Below, one piece after another: positions 56,142-63,627 of a stretch of 64,000 bases of DNA. A program made the translations under genes and the position numbers. The notes beneath the pieces are model-generated. The model was not told where the DNA came from and searched no databases. It saw nothing but the letters and a program-made list of their open reading frames with translations. Position 1 is the stretch's first letter; each line of letters opens with the position of its first letter. The DNA is from an uncultured Bradyrhizobium sp. GTDB taxonomy: Bacteria > Pseudomonadota > Alphaproteobacteria > Rhizobiales > Xanthobacteraceae. The stretch covers positions 1 to 64,000 of the forward strand of contig NZ_CANSMR010000030.1 in the NCBI RefSeq assembly GCF_947648125.1, given 5' to 3'.

Positions 56142-56306
56142 CGGGGGAAACCTGCGATCCGGACGTTACTTTGTGTCTGACATATGCAATCTGGGGAAGG
56201 TTCAACAGACACGCGGGAAACACCTGACAGGCGCGCGGAATCGTCCTAGAAGGGCGGCTTCGCAATTTCTGTCGCGTGCACCTTGCGTGCCTTAGCCTCG
56301 ATCGTC

Positions 56307-56963
56307 ATGCCCGCATCATTATCGCAAAAGCCCTATCGCGTCGGCCGTTCCCGTACTGGCCTTGGCCTTTTCGCCACCAAGCCGATCAAGAAAGGCACCA
56401 AGATCATCCGTTATTTCGGGCCGTTGCTCGACTCGAAGAAGAAGGATGAGGACGCGATCGAGAACAAATATCTGTTCGAGCTCACCAACCGATGGACCAT
56501 CGACGGCTCGATCCGCGAGAACGTCGCCCGCTACATCAACCACGCCTGCAGGCCGAACGCGGAATCCGACGTCAAGCCGCGCAAGCGCAAGGTGTTCATC
56601 CGCGCCATCAAGGACATCGAGCCGGGCGACGAGATCAACTACGATTACGGAACCGACTATTTCAAAGCCTATCTGAAGCCGATCGGCTGCAAGTGCGATG
56701 CCTGCGAGAAAAAGCGCAAGAAGAAGCGCGCAGAGGCGAGGGCGGAGCGGCTGCGGCTGAAGGAAAGGGCCGAGCGGAAGGCCAAGCGCGAGGCCGAGAA
56801 GCTCGCCGAGCAACGGGCCAAAGCCAGGGCAAAGAAGACGAACGGCGCCAAGGCAAACGGCAAGCTGAACGGCACGCAACTGAACGGTCATTCTCTCGTC
56901 AAGGCTGCCGGCAGGAAGGCTGCCGCCCCGAAGCGAGTCGCCGCGCGGGTGCTCCAAGCCTGA
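56307..56963 (+). CDS. SET-domain protein methyltransferase with basic tail
   Basis: The ATG at 56307 is preferred over a TTG at 56283. The 218-residue protein has a SET domain: GLGLFATKPIKKGTKIIRYFGPLL, the SAM/knot motif N78-HACRPN and GDEINYDYG (107-115, catalytic Tyr). A post-SET zinc motif C128-x-C130-x2-C133 follows, and then a ~80-residue Lys/Arg/Ala-rich coiled tail. SET enzymes methylate protein lysines with SAM. Bacterial members can act on ribosomal or histone-like proteins. The tail should bind nucleic acid. No substrate gene is adjacent. Confidence 0.9.
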   Translation: MPASLSQKPYRVGRSRTGLGLFATKPIKKGTKIIRYFGPLLDSKKKDEDAIENKYLFELTNRWTIDGSIRENVARYINHACRPNAESDVKPRKRKVFIRAIKDIEPGDEINYDYGTDYFKAYLKPIGCKCDACEKKRKKKRAEARAERLRLKERAERKAKREAEKLAEQRAKARAKKTNGAKANGKLNGTQLNGHSLVKAAGRKAAAPKRVAARVLQA

Positions 56964-57404
56964 CGCCGCGCTCCGGAATCGGGGCGTGTACTCATAACGT
57001 CTTGCGCGGCGAGATCGACTACGTCGCCTCGCGCCGAGGCACTGACCCGCGAGGCATCCGGTCCGGCGATTGGCTGCTATACGTCCCAACGATGGACGGC
57101 CAAATTGGGCCCATCGACTTCCGATCGGGGGCAAAGCCGGCAATGCTGTGAGCAGGACCTCTACCCATAAAGGCGCAGACGTCAGCTTCGGACCGCCAAG
57201 CGAAATCTTACGATCAGCCAGAGCATTACCGCTCGGGACCCTGACCCGACATCACTCTTTTGCTCCCTTTGGTGCCACGGCGGCGTCGCGTAGGCTATCG
57301 CGAGCTGCCGTGAAGCGAGAGGTGCTCGCTTGGGGATTGGGCAGTGATCATCTTGCAAGCAGTAGCACTCTGAAAAATGGAGCAATCATCGTAGGGAGGA
57401 CCTC
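56964..57404. other. 441-base gap without a convincing gene
   Basis: Between the SET gene and the cupin gene I see no frame with a supported start or family pattern. A 112-residue frame (57070-57408) has Ser/Arg-rich text, a CGGACCGCCAAGCG-like stretch, and no ribosome-binding site. The last ~60 bases should hold the cupin promoter and its GGGAGGA ribosome-binding site. Confidence 0.5.
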
Positions 57405-57867
57405 ATGAAAAAGCTTCTGACTTTGGCAGCCTTGATCGCACTGGCGGGTTCGGCGCTGGCGCAAGATGCCGGGACCATCGTCAAACCAGATGCTCTGACG
57501 TGGAAGGACAACCCGAACGTTCCGAAGGGTGGCCAGGTCGCACTCCTGGCAGGTGATCCAACGAAAGCCGGCAGCGTGGTGGTTCAGCGTCAAGCTTCCT
57601 CCCAACTATAAAGTTCCGCCGCACACTCATCCCTATGCCGAGACCGTCACGGTGATCAGCGGTAGCGTCGGCTGGGGCATGGGCGAAAAGTTTGACCCTA
57701 CCAAAGGCGAGATGGTCAAGGCGGGAGCCTTGGAGATGATGCCGGCGAGGCACGCTCATTATGTTTGGACGGAAAACGAGGAGGCGATCCTCCAGATTCA
57801 ATTCACCGGCCCAGGAGGCATCGACTACATCGATCCGGCCGATGATCCCCGCAAGAAGACGCATTGA
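57405..57867 (+). pseudogene. Secreted cupin protein broken by a frameshift
   Basis: The first frame (57405-57611) encodes a signal peptide (LLTLAALIALAGSALA) and DALTWKDNPNVPKGGQVALLAGDPTKAGSVVVQR, then QASSQL and a stop. The next frame continues the same protein as SVKLPPNYKVPPHTHPYAETVTVISGSVGWGMGEKFDP, with the cupin metal motif HTHPYAE, and ends at 57867. Joining them at about 57588-57591 gives the continuous VVVQR-VKLPPNYKVPPHTHP order expected of small secreted cupins. A two-base loss (or one-base gain) in CAGCGTCAAG explains it. It could be a real mutation or a sequencing error. Confidence 0.82.
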
Positions 57868-57982
57868 AGCATTGAGGTCCGCTCCGCCATCAGGGGCACA
57901 GTGGACCTCATACGCGTCCTGACTGCGGCGCGGGTTATGATGGGTACACGCCCGAAGCACGAGGTTCCTGACCTCTGCGCCC

Positions 57983-58288
57983 CTACAAGTGCACGCCCCA
58001 GCCGCCGGGCCTGCGCGCCGATGCGGGCAGCGGGGCGTCGCCGAAATCGAGCGTCGAGCGTTGAAGGATAGTGCCGCGCTCGTCGATGACAAGGCGGAAA
58101 CGGCGGTGTTCCGAGAAGAAGGTCAACCGATGTCGACCGGCATCGTTGTCGACCCCGCGTTCCGACAGCGTCGTGATTTTGCCGGATCGCATTTGGTCCT
58201 GTAGCAGCGGCACAGTGATGCCGAGGCCGTCGGCGACGATATCGGCATCGACCTCGAACGTGCTGTCAGTGAATGCGATCGTCGTCAT
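57983..58288 (-). CDS. DUF6522-type protein
   Basis: This 101-residue protein starts with ATG at 58288, overlapping the Rrf2 stop as ATGA. It has TTIAFTDSTFEVDADIVADGLGITVPLLQDQMRSGKITTLSERGVDNDAGRHRLTFFSEHRRFRLVIDERGTILQRSTLDFG. The pattern matches the small DUF6522 family. It has no Cys or His pair for metal except scattered His. Coupling to an Rrf2 regulator suggests a role in the same stress response. Confidence 0.75.
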   Translation of the reverse strand: MTTIAFTDSTFEVDADIVADGLGITVPLLQDQMRSGKITTLSERGVDNDAGRHRLTFFSEHRRFRLVIDERGTILQRSTLDFGDAPLPASARRPGGWGVHL

Positions 58289-58719
58289 GATGCCCTTGCA
58301 GGATGACGCGCCGGACGCGCGAGGTAGGCGCATTCGGCGAGCGTGGTTCCGTCGAGTTCGCGCATGAAGGCCTCGCGGGCCGCCGCGAGCCTCGCCTTCA
58401 GGCGGCAACGTGGCAGCAGCACGCAATCGCCGCCATCATCTCTAAAACATTCCACCAGCGCGCTGCCACCTTCGAGCGCGCGCACCACCTCGCCGAGCGT
58501 GATCGCCTGTGGGGCGCGGGCTAGCGAAAATCCGCCGCCGGCGCCGCGCTGGGTCGCGATGAAGCCGGCCTCGGCGAGGTCGCGCACCACCTTGGCAAGA
58601 TGATTGCGGGAAATGCCGAACTCGGCCGCGATCTCGCTGGTCGCGAATGAGCGGTCCGGCTCGCCGGCCAGCCGCATCAGCGCGCGCAGCGCAAAATCCG
58701 TGAACGATGTCAGGCGCAT
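58285..58719 (-). CDS. Rrf2-family regulator, NsrR-like Fe-S type
   Basis: This 144-residue protein has an Rrf2 winged helix (MRLTSFTDFALRALMRLAGEP, FGISRNHLAKVVRDLAEAGFIATQRGAGGGFSLARAP) and three cluster cysteines C91, C99 and C105 (CX7CX5C), as in NsrR. It should bind a 4Fe-4S or 2Fe-2S cluster and release DNA when nitric oxide attacks it. It is divergent from a truncated haemoglobin gene, with an inverted repeat in the gap. NsrR identity is inferred from cysteines and context. Confidence 0.88.
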   Translation of the reverse strand: MRLTSFTDFALRALMRLAGEPDRSFATSEIAAEFGISRNHLAKVVRDLAEAGFIATQRGAGGGFSLARAPQAITLGEVVRALEGGSALVECFRDDGGDCVLLPRCRLKARLAAAREAFMRELDGTTLAECAYLARPARHPARAS

Positions 58720-58763
58720 GGAAGCCCTTCGAAATCAGCACTTGGCGGATCCACTATAGCAGT

Positions 58764-58792
58764 CTAAATAGGCATTTAAAATACCTATTTAG
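58764..58792. promoter_or_regulatory. Inverted repeat (NsrR-like operator) between rrf2 and haemoglobin genes
   Basis: CTAAATAGG-N11-CCTATTTAG has 9-bp perfect arms, and the centre GCATTTAAAATA also pairs partly. Overall it resembles the NsrR consensus (AAGATG-CATTT-AAATG-CATCTT type) with AAATAGG/CCTATTT arms. It is 11 bases before the haemoglobin ATG and 45 bases from the rrf2 start, so it could block both. Confidence 0.7.
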
Positions 58793-58802
58793 GATGTGAG
58801 GC

Positions 58803-59264
58803 ATGACAGGAGCAGAGCGCCGCGAGCAGATCACCGCCGAGATTGTCGCGCGGACCGGGATCACCGAGGCCATGATCGAGCGCCTCGTGCACGCCTTCTA
58901 CGCCAAGGTCCGCAACGACCCGATGATCGGGCCGGTGTTCGAGGCCAGGATCGGCAATTGGGAGCCGCACCTGGCCCAGATGTGCGCGTTCTGGTCGTCG
59001 GTCGCGCTGATGACCGGGCGCTATCACGGCACGCCGATGGTCAAGCACATGCCGCTGCCGGTCGACGCCGCCCATTTCGACCGTTGGCTCGAACTGTTCG
59101 AGGCGACGGCGCATGAACTGTGTCCGCCCGTTGCAGCGCTTCATTTCATCGAGCGCGCGCGGCGCATCGCCTCGAGCCTCGAGATGGGCGTCGCCAGCGG
59201 GCAGGGCGTGATGCTTGGGGTTGGCGAACGTTACAGGCGAAGTGCAGCAGGAGCAGTGCAATGA
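58803..59264 (+). CDS. Group III truncated haemoglobin
   Basis: This 153-residue protein has the group III trHb layout: ITEAMIERLVHAFYAKVRNDPMIGPVF, then GNWEPHLAQMCAFWSSVALMTGRYHGTPMVKHMPLPVDAAHFDRWLELFEATAHEL. The haem-proximal His lies in the HFDRWLELF-type F-helix region and Tyr/Trp positions fit group III. These bind O2 or NO at haem. With the NsrR-like regulator upstream, NO detoxification is the likely role. A 52-residue membrane protein overlaps its stop by ATGA. Confidence 0.92.
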   Translation: MTGAERREQITAEIVARTGITEAMIERLVHAFYAKVRNDPMIGPVFEARIGNWEPHLAQMCAFWSSVALMTGRYHGTPMVKHMPLPVDAAHFDRWLELFEATAHELCPPVAALHFIERARRIASSLEMGVASGQGVMLGVGERYRRSAAGAVQ

Positions 59265-59419
59265 GGAACAGGGCGAAAGCGATCGCGCGTGCCATCGACG
59301 GTGCTTGGTTTCAACAGGATCAGGCCGATCCGCTTTCCGGCAGCAGCCTGGTGCCGATGCTGATCATTGGCCTCGCGCTGACCTTCGCCGGCATGATTGT
59401 CGCGGTGGTTCTGAGCTGA
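59261..59419 (+). CDS. 52-residue single-pass membrane protein after the haemoglobin
   Basis: The ATG at 59261 has GGAG 9 bases upstream and overlaps the haemoglobin stop by 4 bases. It encodes a basic N-terminus (MRNRAKAIARAID), GAWFQQDQADPLSGSS and one hydrophobic helix LVPMLIIGLALTFAGMIVAVVLS. Coupling to the haemoglobin gene supports a real small protein. A membrane anchor or partner for haem or NO handling is possible. I recognise no family. Confidence 0.75.
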   Translation: MRNRAKAIARAIDGAWFQQDQADPLSGSSLVPMLIIGLALTFAGMIVAVVLS

Positions 59420-59478
59420 CAGAAGAGAACGGCCGCCGCGTTTGTCGCGACGGCCGTTCATGGCGTGCTGTATTCGGC

Positions 59479-59877
59479 TTACGCCGCGACCGTCTCGCCG
59501 CTCCGGCGCAGGCCGACATATTGCAGCTCGGCGAACACGCCGGTGGCGATCGCTTGGGCGAGGATCACGATGGTCCCGAGCAGGTTCGGCGACACTGCGC
59601 CCGAGAGCAGCAGCGCGATGCTTGCAAGCGTCCAGGCGGCGTTGCCGGCGACCACCAGGATCACGGGTCCTTTCGGCAGCGAGGTTCGCGCGCCGAGCCA
59701 GCCGACCAGCGCGGTGTAGGCGATCAGGAACAGCCCGGTCTCGCGCAGCAGCGCTTCCGGCAGGCCGAGCAGCGAGGCCAGCGCGCCGATGTCGAGCACC
59801 ATCGCGATGGCCGATACGCCACTGAACACGGCATCGGCAAGCAGGGCGCGGCGCAGCAGCTGGGACGAATGGATCAT
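59479..59877 (-). CDS. Four-helix integral membrane protein
   Basis: GAGGAGAC upstream fixes the ATG at 59877. The 132-residue protein has four hydrophobic segments (ALLADAVFSGVSAIAMVLDIGALASLLGL, GLFLIAYTALVGWLG, GPVILVVAGNAAWTLASIALLLSG, LGTIVILAQAIATGVFAELQYVGL). It resembles small membrane proteins of the DUF4149/DoxX-like size class, but I cannot name the family. It is convergent with the haemoglobin operon. Confidence 0.75.
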   Translation of the reverse strand: MIHSSQLLRRALLADAVFSGVSAIAMVLDIGALASLLGLPEALLRETGLFLIAYTALVGWLGARTSLPKGPVILVVAGNAAWTLASIALLLSGAVSPNLLGTIVILAQAIATGVFAELQYVGLRRSGETVAA

Positions 59878-59909
59878 GGAAGGGTCTCCTCTGGTTGGGA
59901 CGGGGGTGG

Positions 59910-60128
59910 TCAGCAGAACAGGGACTGCAGCTGGCGCCACAGCCGGAGCGGACACAGTGCCTTGCCGACCCTCATCTCGACCGCATAGACCTGCGCGAAC
60001 ACGAACATGCCGGTGTCGTGCACGATCGGCTGGGGCATGTTGAGCGAGCGCGCGACCAGCCAGGTGGCCAGATGGACCAGCCACGGGATCAGGACGGCGA
60101 AGGCGCGGATAAGGGACAGCATCAGCAT
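59910..60128 (-). CDS. Small membrane-associated protein
   Basis: The ATG at 60128 lies 6 bases after GGAG; an ATG at 60134 would leave no spacing. The 72-residue product has an N-terminal hydrophobic helix (LSLIRAFAVLIPWLVHLATWLVA) and a short, more polar C-terminus ending FC. It is 32 bases before the four-helix protein and is probably in the same transcript. Function is unknown. Confidence 0.65.
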   Translation of the reverse strand: MLMLSLIRAFAVLIPWLVHLATWLVARSLNMPQPIVHDTGMFVFAQVYAVEMRVGKALCPLRLWRQLQSLFC

Positions 60129-60228
60129 GGTCATCTCCTGTGCCGTGGAAGATGAGCCGGCCCGCGCGCCAATTCGATTACCTCAGGCGTAATGGAACGG
60201 GCGAATTTCGCATGGTAGGTTTTGCACC

Positions 60229-61053
60229 ATGAACGCACATGCATCCCTGGCGCGGGCCGAGCCCGCAAAACCCGTCCTGATCGGCGAGCACCTGCGCGAA
60301 TGGCGGCAGCGCCGCCATCTCAGCCAGCTCGACCTCGCTGTCGATGCCGAGATCTCGGCGCGGCATTTGAGCTTCGTCGAGACCGGCCGCTCGGCGCCGT
60401 CACGCGACATGGTCCTCAAACTGGCGGAGCGCCTCGACGTGCCCTTACGCGAACGCAACGTGCTGCTGGTCGCCGCGGGGTTCGCGCCCGCATTCCCGCA
60501 ACGCTCGCTGGAAGATCCTGCGCTGAAATCGGCGCGCGAGGCGATCAATTTGGTGCTGAAGGCACACGAGCCCAATCCGGCGCTGGCCTATGACCGGCAC
60601 TGGAATCTGGTCTCCGCCAACCGCATGGTGGCGCCGCTGCTCGACGGCGTGCCGCAGCGGCTGCTCGGCCAGCCCTTCAACATCCTGCGGCTGGCCTTCC
60701 ACCCGGAGGGCCTCGCGCCGCGCACCGTGAACCTGGCGGAATGGGCAGCGCATCTCCTGGAGCGGCTGCATCGGCAGTGCGAGGCAACGGCTGATCCGGA
60801 GCTGCTCAAGCTTTATCAGGACCTGAAGTCCTATCCGATCCCGGCGCGGTCGGCCCCGATCACCCCCGACAACAACGTCGCGCTGCCCTTCAAGCTCCGT
60901 CTCAATGGCGAGATCCTGAGCTTCATCTCGACCACCATGGTGTTCGGCACGCCGGTCGACATCACGCTGCAGGAACTGGCGCTGGAGACCTTCTTCCCGG
61001 CCGACGAGCTGACCGCCGAGCGGATGCGGCAGATGGCCAGCGCTCTGGGCTGA
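60229..61053 (+). CDS. XRE-family regulator with MmyB-like C-terminal domain, copy 1
   Basis: This 274-residue protein has an XRE helix-turn-helix (GEHLREWRQRRHLSQLDLAVDAEISARHLSFVETGRSAPSRDMVLKLAERL). A MmyB-like ligand domain follows (LVLKAHEPNPALAYDRHWNLVSANRMV, HPEGLAPRTVNLAEWAAHLLERLHRQ, NGEILSFISTTMVFGTPVDITLQELALETFFPAD). The MmyB domain is PAS-like and may bind a fatty-acid-like ligand. The gap to the opposing genes (60129-60228) holds ATTAC-N7-GTAAT at about 60178-60194. It is followed by a paralogue 54 bases downstream. Confidence 0.9.
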   Translation: MNAHASLARAEPAKPVLIGEHLREWRQRRHLSQLDLAVDAEISARHLSFVETGRSAPSRDMVLKLAERLDVPLRERNVLLVAAGFAPAFPQRSLEDPALKSAREAINLVLKAHEPNPALAYDRHWNLVSANRMVAPLLDGVPQRLLGQPFNILRLAFHPEGLAPRTVNLAEWAAHLLERLHRQCEATADPELLKLYQDLKSYPIPARSAPITPDNNVALPFKLRLNGEILSFISTTMVFGTPVDITLQELALETFFPADELTAERMRQMASALG

Positions 61054-61107
61054 ACGAACCGATACGCGAGCTTTGCAGCCGGAGCCGCCCGGCTGCATAA
61101 TCCGCTC

Positions 61108-61935
61108 ATGAACACCCATTCGAGCCCGGCCCGCGGCGCACGACCTCATCCCGTCGGCGACCTCCTCCGTGATTGGCGCGGGCGACGCGCCATGAGCCAG
61201 GCCGACCTCGCCTTCGAGGCCGGCATCTCGATCAAGCATCTGAGCTTCGTCGAAACTGGCAAGGCCGTCGCGAGCAGGGGCATCCTGCTGCAGCTTGCCG
61301 CAGCGCTCGGCCTCGCGCTGCGCGATCGCAATGCGTTGCTCGAGGCCGGCGGCTTTGCACGGCAATATGGCGAGCATGATCTGGCGGCGCCTGAGATCGC
61401 CGACGCCAGGCGCGCGATCGACCTGCTGTTGCGCCGGCACGAGCCGTTTCCGGCCATCGTGACCGACCGGCAGTGGAACGTGATCGTGGCCAATCGTGCG
61501 GCAGCGCGCCTGATGACGATGCTGCTTGGTCCGGTGCGCATGCAGCGGCCGCTCAATCACATGAGGATGTTTTTGTCGCCGGACGAGCTGCGTCCCTACG
61601 TCGAGAACTGGTCGAATCTCGCTGCGGCGCTGCTGGCGCGGGCGCGTCACGAGGCAATGGCGGCACCGCTCGACCTCGCGTTGCAATCGACCTGGCGCAA
61701 ACTCTTGAAACTCCCCGATATCCCCGTGCCGCACCTCAACGAAACCGCGGCGCCGGGGCCGCTGTGCGAGGTGCGGTTACGCAAGGGCGAAGTGATGCTT
61801 GGGCTGGTCGGCACGGTGTTGACGCTCGGCACGCCGCAGGACGTGACGTTGCAAGAGATGCGCGTCGAGATGTTCATACCGGCCGACGAAGCCTCCGAGG
61901 CTGTGCTGACGGCGCTTGCGGCTCAGGACGCTTGA
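61108..61935 (+). CDS. XRE-family regulator with MmyB-like C-terminal domain, copy 2
   Basis: This 275-residue protein is a tandem paralogue of the preceding gene: GDLLRDWRGRRAMSQADLAFEAGISIKHLSFVETGKAVASRGILLQLAAAL, then RHEPFPAIVTDRQWNVIVANRAAARL, VENWSNLAAALLARARHE, KGEVMLGLVGTVLTLGTPQDVTLQEMRVEMFIPADE. The pair probably regulates the divergent membrane genes, or the thioesterase that overlaps its 3' end by 13 bases on the opposite strand. Confidence 0.9.
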   Translation: MNTHSSPARGARPHPVGDLLRDWRGRRAMSQADLAFEAGISIKHLSFVETGKAVASRGILLQLAAALGLALRDRNALLEAGGFARQYGEHDLAAPEIADARRAIDLLLRRHEPFPAIVTDRQWNVIVANRAAARLMTMLLGPVRMQRPLNHMRMFLSPDELRPYVENWSNLAAALLARARHEAMAAPLDLALQSTWRKLLKLPDIPVPHLNETAAPGPLCEVRLRKGEVMLGLVGTVLTLGTPQDVTLQEMRVEMFIPADEASEAVLTALAAQDA

Positions 61936-62720
61936 GCCGATCTGGCGCGGCGTTCGAAGCTCATCGCCTGCATCACCTCGGCGAACGGGCCTCCGCGATC
62001 GCTGAGGGTCGCGGTCGTGAGCCCGGCTCCGCCTGTCCCGACGCGGGTGCGCGAGCGGATCAGGATCCACTCGCCCTCAGGCGGGCGGAAGTAGTAGAGG
62101 CTGATCTCGGGATTGACGAACGTCCATTCGCGCATGTCAACGATCTGCGCGACGCCGCTGGAAAAGTCCGCGGCCTGCACCGACTGCAAGAGCGGCGTGT
62201 TGAGCTCACCGGCGACGAGCGGTACGTCGAGGCGCATCCAGGCGGCGGCAGGGCCGGGCTTCTCAAGCGCGCCCTCGATCAAGCGCACCGAGACGTTCTG
62301 GAAATAGCGGCTCCAATTCTGCGCAAAGGCCGGCGGCGGCGTCCCGGCCTCGGGGGCGGTGTCCGGGCTTGCCGGATGCGAAAACGGATCGCGCGGCGAT
62401 TCTTCGCCTGGCGCCGTCACCAGCGCCGTACAGCGACCGATCTCGATATCGCCGTCCAGGAGACGCACCTGGATCGTCTTGGCCTTGCGGCCATCGCGCA
62501 GCATGGCTGTTTCGACCGCGAAGGCGCGCAAGCCGGCCGGCCGCCAGAGATCGAAGGTCAGGCGGCGGATCGCGAAACCTGTGCGGAGCGCCAGCCGTTC
62601 GACTTCGCGCGCCATCAGCGCGGCGGTGGCGCTGCCTTGCAGCATGTCCGGCGACCACGGCCCTCCGGCGTGCTCGGTGGCGCGAAACAGATTGCCTTCT
62701 GGCAGGAAAATGGCGGTCAT
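61923..62720 (-). CDS. Acyl-CoA thioesterase-family (double hot-dog) protein
   Basis: The ATG at 62720 gives a 265-residue protein starting MTAIFLPEGNLFRATEHAGGPWSPDMLQGSATAALMAREVERL. Two hot-dog units are apparent: residues about 1-120 (RLTFDLWRPAGLRAFAVETAMLRDGRKAKTIQVRLLDGDIEIGRCTALV) and about 155-262 (WMRLDVPLVAGELNTPLLQSVQAADFSSGV, VNPEISLYYFRPPEGEWILIRSRTRVGTGGAGLTTATLSDRGGPFAEVMQAM). The pattern matches TesB-like/acyl-CoA thioesterase II-type proteins that hydrolyse acyl-CoA. It overlaps the MmyB-type gene at the 3' ends. Confidence 0.82.
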   Translation of the reverse strand: MTAIFLPEGNLFRATEHAGGPWSPDMLQGSATAALMAREVERLALRTGFAIRRLTFDLWRPAGLRAFAVETAMLRDGRKAKTIQVRLLDGDIEIGRCTALVTAPGEESPRDPFSHPASPDTAPEAGTPPPAFAQNWSRYFQNVSVRLIEGALEKPGPAAAWMRLDVPLVAGELNTPLLQSVQAADFSSGVAQIVDMREWTFVNPEISLYYFRPPEGEWILIRSRTRVGTGGAGLTTATLSDRGGPFAEVMQAMSFERRARSAQAS

Positions 62721-62877
62721 CGGCGGGTCTCTGCGGGCTGTTGGGACAAGCCGGTGTCTAGAAGGCGGGCGTTCTTCCCACAATAACCGCCGAGGTTATG
62801 TGATGCGAGACATGCGGCCGACGCCCTTGTGCTGCAGAGCGGGGGGCTTACCTTGGGGCCTCAATCCGGAGGACGCC

Positions 62878-63543
62878 ATGAGCAACCTGAAGCCGCTTCG
62901 CCTCGACATCGTCTCCGACGTCGTCTGCCCCTGGTGCTACATCGGCAAGCACCGCATCGAGGATGCGCTCAAGCTGGTGCCCGATGTGCCGGTCGAGGTG
63001 CACTGGCGGCCGTTCTTCCTCAACAATTGGGTGCCGCGCGAGGGCATCAGCCGCGACGAATATCTCACGGCAAAATTCGGCTCGGTCGAGGCCTACAAGG
63101 GCATCGCCGGCCGCGTGGTCGCCGCCGCCAATGAGGAGGGGCTGACCTACCATCCCGAGCTCGTCAAGCGCCAGCCCAACACGATCGACTGCCACCGCCT
63201 GATCCACTGGGCCGAGGCCAAGGGCAAGGCGGCCGAGATGAAGCAGCGGCTGATGGAGCTGTATTTCCGCGATGGCGGCGATCTCACCGACACCGATGTG
63301 CTGGTGCAGGCGGCAGCCGATGTCGGGCTCGACGCCGACGAGGTGCGCAAGCGTCTTGCCACTGACGAGGATGTGGCGCTGATCTCCGCGCAGGCGCAGG
63401 AGGCCTCCGAGAAGGGCATCTCCGGCGTGCCGACCTTCGTGTTCGCGCAGAAATACGCGGTGTCCGGCGCCCAGCCGGCCGAGCAGCTCGCCCGCGCCAT
63501 CCGACAGGTCTCGGCCGAGATCAACGCGCAGGCGGCCGAGTAG
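62878..63543 (+). CDS. DsbA-family FrnE-type oxidoreductase / 2-hydroxychromene-2-carboxylate isomerase-like
   Basis: GGAGG 6 bases upstream fixes the ATG at 62878. The 221-residue protein has a thioredoxin fold with C17-P-W-C20 (VVCPWCYIGKHRIEDAL), an inserted helical domain and the closing GISGVPTFVFAQKYAVSGAQPAEQL with cis-Pro. It matches FrnE-like DsbA proteins, close to HCCA isomerases. The CPWC pair points to thiol-disulfide chemistry, and there is no signal peptide. A terminator follows. Confidence 0.88.
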   Translation: MSNLKPLRLDIVSDVVCPWCYIGKHRIEDALKLVPDVPVEVHWRPFFLNNWVPREGISRDEYLTAKFGSVEAYKGIAGRVVAAANEEGLTYHPELVKRQPNTIDCHRLIHWAEAKGKAAEMKQRLMELYFRDGGDLTDTDVLVQAAADVGLDADEVRKRLATDEDVALISAQAQEASEKGISGVPTFVFAQKYAVSGAQPAEQLARAIRQVSAEINAQAAE

Positions 63544-63561
63544 TCCGCAGTCGTTCACGAA

Positions 63562-63586
63562 AGCCCGGCACATGCCGGGCTTTTTC
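63562..63586 (+). terminator. Intrinsic terminator after the DsbA-family gene
   Basis: AGCCCGGC pairs with GCCGGGCT around ACAT, followed by TTTTCGTTT. It is 19 bases past the stop. Confidence 0.92.
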
Positions 63587-63627
63587 GTTTGCCACACGAT
63601 CCATCGGAAACAATCAGGGAGACAACC

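Noticed and set aside
57070-57408. 112-codon frame before the cupin gene
   Set aside because: No ribosome-binding site, Ser/Arg-rich text and no homology pattern; it overlaps the cupin start.
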